This document shows, piece by piece, positions 20,055-27,779 of a stretch of 44,035 nt of DNA. The notes under the pieces were generated by a model. The model was not told the origin of the DNA, did not search any database, and saw only the letters and a list, made by a program, of their open reading frames with translations. The stretch comes from Mycobacterium sp. GA-1841 (lineage in GTDB: Bacteria; Actinomycetota; Actinomycetes; Mycobacteriales; Mycobacteriaceae). The translations under genes were made by a program, and so were the position numbers. Within the stretch, counting starts at the first letter, position 1. The number at the start of each line of letters is the position of its first letter. The stretch covers positions 1 through 44,035 of the forward strand of contig NZ_MBEQ01000076.1 in NCBI RefSeq assembly GCF_001954135.1, given 5' to 3'.

Positions 20055-21280
20055 TGTCCGGCTCCCGTCACGATCATCAGCGGTATGGCGGCCAGCGAAG
20101 CCGCCACAATGATCACCAGATACACCGATCCGAACACGTTGAGCAGCCTTCCGTTTGTCTTGTCGCCCATGTAATCCGGGTCGTTGGCCACGATCAGGAT
20201 CGGCAGGTAGGTGAGCGGTAGTGCGATGGCCGAGAACACCACCGAGTACTCGGTCACCATGACCGGGTCGACGCCCGTGAACAGGACGGCGGCGCCCACG
20301 ACGATGCTCACGAACATCACCACGTGGAAGCGTGCGGCCTCGGCGGGACGGCGGAACTTTCCCCATGTCCACCCGAAGAACTGCGCCAGGGTGTAACCAC
20401 TGGAGAGCGTGGTCTCAAGGGCCGCACCGAATGTGGCCGCGACGATGCCGACGATGGCGAATGCCAGCGCGAGTTTGCCGCCGGCCTCCACGACCGGCAT
20501 CACCACCTGTGACAGCGAGGTGACCTCGATCCGCTCGGGCAGCAGCACCAGCGTGGCGCCGGCCGCGATCGCCACCGACAGGATGCCGCCGAGCGGGAAC
20601 CCGACCAGGACGTTGATCCGTGACTTCCCGAGATCCTTGACTTTCCAATGCTCCTCGACGGCGCCGGAGGAAAAGAAGAACACCTCGTAGGGCGTCATCG
20701 CGGCGCCGAACAGCGCGATCGCGTAGTACCAGTAGGTCGCCGAGGATTCGGATTCCGGGATCACCGGTTGGACCGCCTGATGAGCCAGCTCGCCCCACTG
20801 AGGTTGCAACGCGAAGACCGCGACCGCGAAGACGATCAGGCACAGCCCCGCGATGCCGGCCGTGTTCTCCATGACCGAGAACTTGACCCGCCAGATCACC
20901 AGCCATACCGCCACGGCCGCCACCGGGATCCACATCATCCGCCCCACATCGGAGGCCAACTGCAGCGCCAGCGCCACACCACCGATCTCGGCGGTCAGCG
21001 TCATCAGGTTGATCAGGAACGACGCCGCCAGGTTCGCCGCGGCGGTGCGCGGACCGAGTCGCTCCCGGATGATCTCGAAGGTGGCGCGGCCGCTGACCGC
21101 CGCCACCCGGCCGGCCATCTGGGCAAACAGACAGATGCCCACGACACCGACCACGATCACCCAGACCAGCGCCAAGCCGAACCGGGAACCGACCACCGCG
21201 TTCATCACCAGGTCGCCGATGTCGAGGAACCCGCCGATCGCGGTCAGGATTCCCAACGCCACTGCGAAGAATTTCTTCAT
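20051..21280 (-). CDS. NRAMP-family divalent cation transporter with altered metal site
   Basis: This 409-residue protein has about eleven hydrophobic helices. It is recognisable as NRAMP (LeuT fold), but the substrate motifs differ. In helix 1 the canonical DPGN is DIGD (residues 20-23), and in helix 6 the canonical M-P-H is T-P-Y within GAAMTPYEVFFFSS (193-204). Losing the soft methionine and gaining an acidic residue argues against classical Mn/Fe uptake and recalls NRAMP-related Mg2+ transporters. The start overlaps the preceding stop at 21280. It is the central gene of the operon running from 21973 to 19364. Confidence 0.87.
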   Translation of the reverse strand: MKKFFAVALGILTAIGGFLDIGDLVMNAVVGSRFGLALVWVIVVGVVGICLFAQMAGRVAAVSGRATFEIIRERLGPRTAAANLAASFLINLMTLTAEIGGVALALQLASDVGRMMWIPVAAVAVWLVIWRVKFSVMENTAGIAGLCLIVFAVAVFALQPQWGELAHQAVQPVIPESESSATYWYYAIALFGAAMTPYEVFFFSSGAVEEHWKVKDLGKSRINVLVGFPLGGILSVAIAAGATLVLLPERIEVTSLSQVVMPVVEAGGKLALAFAIVGIVAATFGAALETTLSSGYTLAQFFGWTWGKFRRPAEAARFHVVMFVSIVVGAAVLFTGVDPVMVTEYSVVFSAIALPLTYLPILIVANDPDYMGDKTNGRLLNVFGSVYLVIIVAASLAAIPLMIVTGAGQ

Positions 21281-21777
21281 CAGCGGTACCCGGCTTCCAG
21301 GGCCTGCGCCGAGTCCAGCAGTTCGGCGCGCAGAGCACTCAGTTCGGGCTCGGCGGCGACCCCGCGAACCCGAGCCGATGCAGTGTTCAGCTGCGCGATC
21401 ATCGTCGTCATGGCGTCGGTGAGGTATTTCTGCCGTTCGAGGTCCACGGGATCCTCGGCCCGCAGATCGGCGATGCCCTGATACGCCTTGGCGATCTCTT
21501 CGCGCGCCGCCGATATCTGGACACTGGCCAGTTGAGGGCTGGACCGGTCACGCATTCGCAGGTCGAGCGCATAGGCGCCGCTGCGGGCGGCGGCCGTGGT
21601 CTCCTCCATCGCCTGGGCGAGTTGCCCCGGCATGCCGTCGCGGTTGGCCGGGCAACACGTCAGCAGCAGCCCCAGCCCGACGAGGAGGAGGGCGACGAGG
21701 GCGATCGCCTGAACGTGCCGTCGTCTGTGTGCCGGGTCTTCCTGGGTGTCGTCCTCGGTGTCTGCCTTACCGGTCAC
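21280..21777 (-). CDS. Single-pass membrane protein with helical extracytoplasmic domain
   Basis: The protein has 165 residues and is not recognised as a named family. A charged cytoplasmic start (MTGKADTEDDTQEDPAHRRRH) leads to one hydrophobic helix, IALVALLLVGLGLLLTCC (residues about 25-42), then a predicted alpha-helical domain (QLAQAMEETTAAARSGAYALDLRM ... ARVRGVAAEPELSALRAELLDSAQALEAGYR). The twin Cys at the membrane edge lacks a proper lipobox. It overlaps its neighbours on both sides in the NRAMP operon and may be an accessory subunit. Confidence 0.75.
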   Translation of the reverse strand: MTGKADTEDDTQEDPAHRRRHVQAIALVALLLVGLGLLLTCCPANRDGMPGQLAQAMEETTAAARSGAYALDLRMRDRSSPQLASVQISAAREEIAKAYQGIADLRAEDPVDLERQKYLTDAMTTMIAQLNTASARVRGVAAEPELSALRAELLDSAQALEAGYR

Positions 21778-21973
21778 GGTCGAACTCGTCGAGTCCGGAG
21801 TCGTCGGTGACCGCTTCGCGTTGCTCCTGCCAGTCCTGATCAGTCACTTCCAGGGGAGGGCTGTCCCGATCCGTGACCGATACTTCACGATCCGGAACCG
21901 GTTCGCCGTATTCGCGTCGCTGTTCGAGCGCGTCGGCTACCGGCACTTCATCGGGTACGTCGTCGCGGGGCAT
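21767..21973 (-). CDS. Small acidic protein, first gene of NRAMP operon
   Basis: The protein has 68 residues from ATG 21973 and is very acidic. It contains two related units, VADALEQRREY and DQDWQEQREAV, like the repeated (D)xxEQRR blocks of several small mycobacterial proteins of unknown role. The open frame extends to 22006, but a SigF-like -10 sits 10 bases before ATG 21973, which fixes this as a leaderless start. Ten bases of overlap link it to the next gene. Confidence 0.65.
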   Translation of the reverse strand: MPRDDVPDEVPVADALEQRREYGEPVPDREVSVTDRDSPPLEVTDQDWQEQREAVTDDSGLDEFDRDR

Positions 21974-21982
21974 GACGCGGGA

Positions 21983-22008
21983 ATACCACACAGCTATCTC
22001 GATCAAAC
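21983..22008 (-). promoter_or_regulatory. Candidate SigF promoter of NRAMP operon
   Basis: Minus strand GTTT (plus 22005-22008), a 16-base spacer, then TGGTAT (plus 21983-21988), one base off GGGTAT. The start codon is 10 bases beyond. Confidence 0.5.
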
Positions 22009-22017
22009 TCTTCGAGT

Positions 22018-22041
22018 GTTTAAGTGACTACTGCTCGGGTA
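22018..22041 (+). promoter_or_regulatory. SigF-type promoter of the GT4 pair
   Basis: GTTT at 22018-22021, a 15-base spacer, GGGTA at 22037-22041 (GGGTAC). ATG 22052 is 10 bases past the -10, and there is no Shine-Dalgarno between, so the transcript should be leaderless. Back to back with the NRAMP operon promoter. Confidence 0.65.
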
Positions 22042-22051
22042 CTTCCGCCGC

Positions 22052-23023
22052 ATGAGCCAAGAACCACCGCGATCGGTACTCGCGTGGCATGTGCACGGTT
22101 CCTGGATGGAGTCCTTTGTCGCCGGTCCGCACCGCTACCTGATCCCCGTCAACGACGCCGGGGACGCTGACGGACGCGGTCTTTGCGGGCGCAATTGGCC
22201 AGCGGCCCAAGAGGTTCCGGTGGCCGAGTTGCGGGACAGTGACGTCGATCTGGTCGTTCTGCAGCGGCCTGAGGAGATCGCGCTCACCGAGCAGTGGCTC
22301 GGGCGGCGGCCGGGTATCGACGTTCCCGCCATTTATGTGGAACACAATGCGCCCCGGCCGTACGCCGCCGACAGCACTCATCCGTTGTCGGATCGCAGCG
22401 ACATCCTTCTGGTCCACGTCACCGACTTCAACCGCCTGATGTGGGACAACGGGGCGGCGCCGACGCAGGTCATCCAGCACGGGGTGGCCGATCCGGGCCA
22501 TCTCTACACCGGTGACGTGGCCTCGGCGGCCACCATGATCAACGAGCCGCTGCGGCGGTGGCGCACGGTGGGTGCGGATCTGCTGTCCGAACTCAGCCGG
22601 GACGTACCGATCGATGTGTGGGGCATCGACACCCTCGAACTCAACGACCACGAGCATCGGGGCAGCGTGCGCGGTAAGGGCGATGTGCCCCATGCCCGCC
22701 TGATGCATCAGATCGCGCGCCGGCGGGTCTACCTGCACACGGCACGGTGGACATCGCTGGGGTTGTCGCTGATCGAGGCGATGCTGCTGGGTATGCCGAT
22801 CGTGGCGGTCGGATCCACCGCTGCGCCGCTGGTGGTAGGGGCCGATGCCGGCGTGGTGAGCGCGGACGTCAAGACGCTGGCGTACGCGTTGCAGGGATTC
22901 GTCACCGACTTGCCTGCCGCCACAGTCGCCGGCAAAGCCGCCAGGGAATTCGCACTCGCTCATTTCGGCCTGCAGCGGTTCGTGCGGGATTGGGACCGAG
23001 TGATCGCCGATCGGTGCGCGTGA
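22052..23023 (+). CDS. Glycosyltransferase, GT4-like
   Basis: The protein has 323 residues with a GT-B fold. The C-terminal half shows VYLHTARWTSLGLSLIEAMLLGMPIVAVGSTAAPLVVG, the nucleotide-sugar site with its E-x7-E style motif (SLIEAMLLGMP), and an N-terminal strand LAWHVHGSWMESF begins the acceptor domain. It is shorter than usual (about 320 versus 370-400). The donor is unknown. A second GT4 follows after 17 bases in the same operon. The leaderless start at 22052 is supported by the SigF-type promoter. Confidence 0.82.
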   Translation: MSQEPPRSVLAWHVHGSWMESFVAGPHRYLIPVNDAGDADGRGLCGRNWPAAQEVPVAELRDSDVDLVVLQRPEEIALTEQWLGRRPGIDVPAIYVEHNAPRPYAADSTHPLSDRSDILLVHVTDFNRLMWDNGAAPTQVIQHGVADPGHLYTGDVASAATMINEPLRRWRTVGADLLSELSRDVPIDVWGIDTLELNDHEHRGSVRGKGDVPHARLMHQIARRRVYLHTARWTSLGLSLIEAMLLGMPIVAVGSTAAPLVVGADAGVVSADVKTLAYALQGFVTDLPAATVAGKAAREFALAHFGLQRFVRDWDRVIADRCA

Positions 23024-23040
23024 GATTCGAGGAGGAGTGA

Positions 23041-24264
23041 ATGAAGATCGCAATGGTTTCCGAGCACGCCAGCCCGTTGGCGGCACTTGGCGGCGTGGAC
23101 GCGGGCGGCCAGAACGTGCATGTGGCCGCGCTGTCTGCCGCCTTGACCCGGCGGGGTCATCGGGTCACCGTTTACACGCGCCGAGACGATCCTGACTTAC
23201 CTCCGCGGGTCAAGACTCCCGATGGTTACACCGTGGTACACGTGCCGGCCGGCCCGGCCGAGCGCATCCCCAAAGATGAACTCTTGCACTACATGGGCGA
23301 GTTCGCCCGATTCCTCGACGCCAGCTGGACAGAGGACCGTCCCGACGTCGTGCATGCCCACTTCTGGATGTCGGGTGTGGCCAGTCAGCTGGCGGCCCGA
23401 CATCTCAATCTGCCCGCGGTGCAAACCTTCCATGCCCTGGGCGTGGTCAAGCGCCGGCACCAGGGAGCCGATGACACCAGTCCCCCCGAGCGCCTCAAAT
23501 TGGAAGCGATGGTGGCCCGCGGGGCCACCTGGGTGGCGGCGACGTGCACCGACGAGGTCTTCGAGTTGATGAGGCTGGGGCGGTCGCGGTCGCGGACCTC
23601 GGTGGTGCCGTGTGGGGTCGATCTGGATCTGTTCACCCCCGACGGGCCGCACCTGCGTCGCCGCGCGCCGCACCGCATCGTGAGCGTCGGCAGATTTGTT
23701 CCGCGCAAAGGCTTTGACCTGGCAATCCGCGCACTGGCCACCGTGCCGGAGACGGAATTGGTGATCGTGGGCGGTCCACCACGGGCCGAACTCGCTCGTG
23801 ACCCCGAGGCCGGCCGGTTGCTTCAGCTGGCGGAGCAGGTCGGCGTGGCGGGCCGGGTCAAGTTGTGTGGCTCGGTCGACCGCGCGGAAATGCCCGCGGT
23901 GTTGCGCTCGGCGGACATCGTGGCGTGCACGCCATGGTACGAGCCGTTCGGCATCGTGCCGCTGGAGGCGATGGCCTGTGGCGTCCCCGTCGTCGCATCG
24001 GCGGTAGGCGGAATGTTGGACACCGTGGTCGACGACGTCACCGGGCGACTGGTGCCGCCGAAACGGCCGGACCTGCTGGCCGATGCGTTGAACTCGTTGT
24101 TGCGCGACGACTTCCGTCGGCAGGGCCTCGGCGCCGCCGGACGTGATCGGGCCCGGTCACGCTACTCCTGGGACCGGATCGCCGCGGACACCCTGCGGGT
24201 CTACGACCGGCTGGAGCCGTCGGCGTACCTGCCGCCCGCCGCCACCGTATCGTCGTCGGGCTGA
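23041..24264 (+). CDS. Glycosyltransferase family 4
   Basis: The protein has 407 residues with a full GT-B architecture. The N-terminal GGVDAGGQNVHVAALSAALTRRGH loop is the acceptor/phosphate loop seen in sucrose-phosphate-synthase-like and MshA-like GT4 enzymes. VHAHFWMSG follows, then the donor site VSVGRFVPRKGFDLAIRAL and WYEPFGIVPLEAMACGVPVVASAVGG. It likely transfers a sugar from an NDP donor with retention. GAGGAG precedes the ATG. It ends five bases from the convergent GT2 gene. Confidence 0.9.
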   Translation: MKIAMVSEHASPLAALGGVDAGGQNVHVAALSAALTRRGHRVTVYTRRDDPDLPPRVKTPDGYTVVHVPAGPAERIPKDELLHYMGEFARFLDASWTEDRPDVVHAHFWMSGVASQLAARHLNLPAVQTFHALGVVKRRHQGADDTSPPERLKLEAMVARGATWVAATCTDEVFELMRLGRSRSRTSVVPCGVDLDLFTPDGPHLRRRAPHRIVSVGRFVPRKGFDLAIRALATVPETELVIVGGPPRAELARDPEAGRLLQLAEQVGVAGRVKLCGSVDRAEMPAVLRSADIVACTPWYEPFGIVPLEAMACGVPVVASAVGGMLDTVVDDVTGRLVPPKRPDLLADALNSLLRDDFRRQGLGAAGRDRARSRYSWDRIAADTLRVYDRLEPSAYLPPAATVSSSG

Positions 24265-24269
24265 CGGAG

Positions 24270-25172
24270 TCAGTGATGACCGTCCTCCAGAATCGCCAAC
24301 GCCTGCTCGAGGGTGGATGGCAGGCGCCGACGGTGGGTCAGTACCGCCGGCAGCCGCACGGCGGCTTCGATGGCGGCCCGGGCATGCTCGGTGTCGCGGG
24401 TCGCCGCCGTCAGCAGTTGCAACGACGCGCGGGCACAGTGCGGCAGCGGTCGCCGCAGCCAGGTGGTCAGGACCGCGTTGCGGACGCTGCGGGCATCCTG
24501 GGCGGCGGTCGGCGGCCGGTGCACCGAAGGATGGTGGATCGCGGTGAGTTCGGCGCAATAGCAGAGGTCCCACCCGGAGGCGGCCAGATCCAGCGCCAAC
24601 AGCGTTTCCTCGCCCCGGAAATGCAGGATCGGGCTGAATCCACCCGCGGTCTCGAACGCGGACTTGCGCACCATGGCCGAGCAGGCCAGAAAGCCGAGAA
24701 TGGACGGACCCGGCAAGTCGGCGCGATGTCCCAACGGGCTGTTGGCCAGCTGCGCCACCATGGGGTCGTCGCGTCGCTGCGGCCACACCTCGGTGCGTGC
24801 GGCCAGCACCGCGATCTGTGGAAACTGATCGAAGATCTGCGCACCGAGCGCCGGGGCGGTGGGCTCCCACCACGAATCATCGTCGCAGAACGCGACATAC
24901 GGGGTACGGCAGGCGGCCACACCGACATTGCGGGCCACCGCGCCGAGGTTGGTCCCGAGTTCGAGCAGCGTGACCCGGTCTGCCGACCGCGCGGCGACGG
25001 CGCGCATCGCGGGTACCGAGTGATCGTCGGAGTCGTTGTCCACCACGATGACCGGGCACGCGGTGGTCTCGAGCAGTCGGTCGACCACGGTGGTCAGCTC
25101 GTCGGCGCGATTGCGGCTGGCGATCACGAACGACATCTTGGCCTGGAGGTCGGTGGGTTCCGGAGCAGTCAT
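24270..25172 (-). CDS. Glycosyltransferase family 2
   Basis: The protein has 300 residues with a GT-A fold. MSFVIASRNRADELTTVVDRLL begins the nucleotide-binding region, PVIVVDNDSDDHS follows, and YVAFCDDDSWWEP is the DxD-type metal site. It lies opposite in strand to all other glycan genes but in their midst, and has its own strong SigF-type promoter with a nearly leaderless start. The donor and acceptor are unknown. Confidence 0.88.
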   Translation of the reverse strand: MTAPEPTDLQAKMSFVIASRNRADELTTVVDRLLETTACPVIVVDNDSDDHSVPAMRAVAARSADRVTLLELGTNLGAVARNVGVAACRTPYVAFCDDDSWWEPTAPALGAQIFDQFPQIAVLAARTEVWPQRRDDPMVAQLANSPLGHRADLPGPSILGFLACSAMVRKSAFETAGGFSPILHFRGEETLLALDLAASGWDLCYCAELTAIHHPSVHRPPTAAQDARSVRNAVLTTWLRRPLPHCARASLQLLTAATRDTEHARAAIEAAVRLPAVLTHRRRLPSTLEQALAILEDGHH

Positions 25173-25183
25173 AACCGGGCGAA

Positions 25184-25208
25184 CTACCCGTTACGGCGAG
25201 AGGAAAAC
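25184..25208 (-). promoter_or_regulatory. SigF-type promoter of GT2 gene
   Basis: Minus strand GTTT (plus 25205-25208), a 15-base spacer, GGGTAG (plus 25184-25189). The ATG at 25172 is 12 bases past the -10. On the plus strand only a weak GGTTC-N16-GGGCG (25156-25181) is visible for the opposite operon. Confidence 0.65.
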
Positions 25209-25212
25209 GCGC

Positions 25213-26157
25213 ATGCGTGAACTCAAACGGGCTCTGGTCACCGGTGGTACCGGCTTCGTGGGCGGCCACCTGTGCCGGCGGCTGCTCGACGACGACGTCG
25301 AAGTGCTCGCCGTCGACGACTTGTCCACCAGCGCACCGGGCGCCGAAGACCTGCTGGCCGAGGAGACCGGATACCGATTCGTCCGCCACGACATCACCAG
25401 CCCACTGACCGACATGCCCTACGTCGACACCGTGTTCCACCTGGCCTCCCCGGCGTCCCCGGTCGACTACCAGCGGATGCCGGTGCAGACCATGCGCACC
25501 GGTGCGTTGGGGACCGCCAACGCCCTGGATATCGCCGACCGGTGCGGCGCCCGGTTCGTGCTCGCCTCCACCAGCGAGGTGTACGGAGATCCGCTGGAAC
25601 ATCCACAGCGCGAAACCTATTGGGGCAACGTCAATCCGGTCGGCCCGCGCAGCATGTACGACGAATCCAAGCGGTTCGCCGAGGCGTTGACCTTCGCCTA
25701 CCGCGGTGAGCGGTCGACCGATACCGCGGTGGCCAGGCTGTTCAACACCTATGGCCCGCGGATGCGTGGGGACGACGGCAGGATCGTGCCCACGTTCTGC
25801 CGTCAGGCGTTGGCGGGTGAACCGCTCACCGTGCACGGCACCGGCCGGCAGACCCGCTCGCTGTGTCATGTCGACGACACCGTCGAGGCGATGATGGCAC
25901 TGGCCCGAAGCGACTGCGCCGGGCCAATCAACATCGGCAATCCGCGGGAGCTGTCGGTGCTGGAGATCGCCGAGATCATCAAGTCCCTGGCCCACAGCGA
26001 TTCACCGATCGAGTTCGTGGCCGCGGCCGTCGACGATCCGCAACGGCGTTGCCCTGACATCACCGAAGCGCACCGGAAGCTGGGCTGGCAGCCACGTATC
26101 GACTGTCAGGACGGGCTCGCGACAACACTGGAATGGTTTGCCCGGCAAGGGCTTTAG
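25213..26157 (+). CDS. UDP-glucuronate decarboxylase (UDP-xylose synthase)-like epimerase
   Basis: The protein has 314 residues and is an extended SDR. ALVTGGTGFVGGHLCRRLL binds NAD, and Y149 and K153 (SMYDESKRF) form the catalytic pair. The segment HLASPASPVDYQ, the STSEVYGDPLEHPQRETYWGNVNPVG-like stretch and NTYGPRMRGDDGRIVPTF are hallmarks of UXS enzymes that turn UDP-glucuronate into UDP-xylose. UDP-glucose dehydrogenase, the previous step, closes the same operon at 33922, supporting this call. ATG 25213 is preceded by GAGAGGA. A UDP-apiose/xylose or 4-keto-sugar activity cannot be excluded. Confidence 0.87.
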   Translation: MRELKRALVTGGTGFVGGHLCRRLLDDDVEVLAVDDLSTSAPGAEDLLAEETGYRFVRHDITSPLTDMPYVDTVFHLASPASPVDYQRMPVQTMRTGALGTANALDIADRCGARFVLASTSEVYGDPLEHPQRETYWGNVNPVGPRSMYDESKRFAEALTFAYRGERSTDTAVARLFNTYGPRMRGDDGRIVPTFCRQALAGEPLTVHGTGRQTRSLCHVDDTVEAMMALARSDCAGPINIGNPRELSVLEIAEIIKSLAHSDSPIEFVAAAVDDPQRRCPDITEAHRKLGWQPRIDCQDGLATTLEWFARQGL

Positions 26158-26165
26158 GAGGATAC

Positions 26166-27779
26166 GTGCGGATACTCGGAGTCAACGCGGTTTTCCACGA
26201 TCCGGCCGCCGCGCTCGTGGTCGACGGACAGGTGGTCGCCGCCGCCGAAGAAGAACGGTTCACCCGGCGCAAGCACGGCAAGGAAGCCGTGGCCTTTTCG
26301 ACCTGGGAGTTGCCGGTGCAGTCGGCGCGCTGGTGCCTACAGCAGGCCGGCCTGTCACCGTCGGACATCGATGCGGTCGGATACTCCTACGACCCGCGGT
26401 TGATGGGCGAGGGTGATTCCGACACCGCCGGCCTGGATCGCGACTGGGAGTACCTCCGCACGCTCTATGCCGAACGGGCGCCGCGGTTTCTGGAATCGGC
26501 GATGCCGGGCCTGGATTCATCGGTGGTGCAGTTCGTGCGCCACCACGTCGCGCACGCCGCGTCCAGTGCGCTGGCCTCACCGCATCCGGATTGTGCGGTA
26601 CTCGTCGTCGACGGTCGCGGAGAGCGCACCTCGATGCTGGCCGGTGAATACACCGACCACAAGCTCGATGTGCTGGCCAGCCAGTCACTCCCGCATTCGC
26701 TGGGCCTGCTGTACGAGGACCTGACCCAACATCTGGGCTTCAAACGTTCCAGCGACGAGTACAAGGTGATGGCGATGGCGTCCTACGGGAAACCGCGGTT
26801 CGCCGACCAGTTCCGCGAACTGGTCCACGCCACCGGTGACGGCGGTTTCCGGACCGAGGCGGTGGACTGGTCGGCATTCGGCAGCGGGTGGGACGACCGG
26901 GTGGATCTGGCGTGCAGCGTGCAACAGGTGCTCGAGGAGGTGTTGCTCGAACTGGTGGGCTGGTTGCGCGCCCGCACCGAACACGAGAATCTCTGCCTGG
27001 CCGGGGGAGTGGCACTCAACTGTGTGGCAAACTCCAGGCTGCACCGCAGTGGGATCTTCCGCAACATCTGGGTGCAGCCGGCCGCCGGTGACTCCGGCAC
27101 CGCGCTCGGTGCGGCGCTGGCGCTGGCCGCCGAGGCGGGCGAGCCACTCACTCCGATGCCGTCGGCGGCGCTGGGCCGCGGTTGGACCGACGAGGAGATC
27201 GGTGCGGTGCTGACCGAGGCCGCCGTCCCGCATGACCGGCCCGACGACCTGGCTGCCGTCGTCGGGGACGCGCTCGCCGACGACCAGGTGATCGGCTGGT
27301 TCCAGGGCCGTTCAGAGTTCGGCCCCCGGGCCCTGGGCCGGCGGTCCCTGCTGGCCGACCCGCGCAGCAAGAAGAACCTGGACCGGCTCAACGCCGTGAA
27401 AGGTCGCGAGCAGTTCCGGCCGGTGGCACCGATGGTGCTGGCCGACCGGGCCGCCGAAATCTTCTCCGGCGGGCCGATTCCCAGCCCGTACATGCTGTTC
27501 GTGCACGACGTGGACCCCGACTGGCAGTCCCGGATCCCGGCGGTCACCCATGTCGACGGCACCGCCCGCATCCAGACGATCGACCCGGCCGATGAATTGA
27601 TGTACGCCACGATCGACCGGTTCGCCCATCGCACCGGGGTGCCGGTGGTGGTCAACACCAGCTTCAACACCGCGGGCCGTCCGATGGTCGACAGTCCACG
27701 CGACGCACTGGAGTGCTTCGGCAGCGCACCGATCGATCTGCTGGCGATCGGACCGTACGTGGTGCGGAGGCCCAGATGA
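26166..27779 (+). CDS. NodU/CmcH family sugar O-carbamoyltransferase
   Basis: The protein has 537 residues from GTG 26166, five bases after AGGAGG. The N-terminal Kae1-like ATPase half begins MRILGVNAVFHDPAAALVVDG and carries the metal-binding HxxxH (H126 and H130 in VRHHVAHAAS). The C-terminal half has WFQGRSEFGPRALGRRSLLADPR and REQFRPVAPMV, which bind carbamoyl phosphate/adenylate and acceptor. Relatives such as NodU and TobZ carbamoylate hydroxyls of sugars. Here the likely target is a sugar of the locus glycan or its precursor. The stop overlaps the next start (ATGA). Confidence 0.92.
   Translation: MRILGVNAVFHDPAAALVVDGQVVAAAEEERFTRRKHGKEAVAFSTWELPVQSARWCLQQAGLSPSDIDAVGYSYDPRLMGEGDSDTAGLDRDWEYLRTLYAERAPRFLESAMPGLDSSVVQFVRHHVAHAASSALASPHPDCAVLVVDGRGERTSMLAGEYTDHKLDVLASQSLPHSLGLLYEDLTQHLGFKRSSDEYKVMAMASYGKPRFADQFRELVHATGDGGFRTEAVDWSAFGSGWDDRVDLACSVQQVLEEVLLELVGWLRARTEHENLCLAGGVALNCVANSRLHRSGIFRNIWVQPAAGDSGTALGAALALAAEAGEPLTPMPSAALGRGWTDEEIGAVLTEAAVPHDRPDDLAAVVGDALADDQVIGWFQGRSEFGPRALGRRSLLADPRSKKNLDRLNAVKGREQFRPVAPMVLADRAAEIFSGGPIPSPYMLFVHDVDPDWQSRIPAVTHVDGTARIQTIDPADELMYATIDRFAHRTGVPVVVNTSFNTAGRPMVDSPRDALECFGSAPIDLLAIGPYVVRRPR

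Noticed and set aside
25156..25181. SigF-like site GGTTC-N16-GGGCG for the main glycan operon
   Set aside because: Mismatches in both boxes and overlap with the opposite promoter; kept only as a remark, not as a feature.
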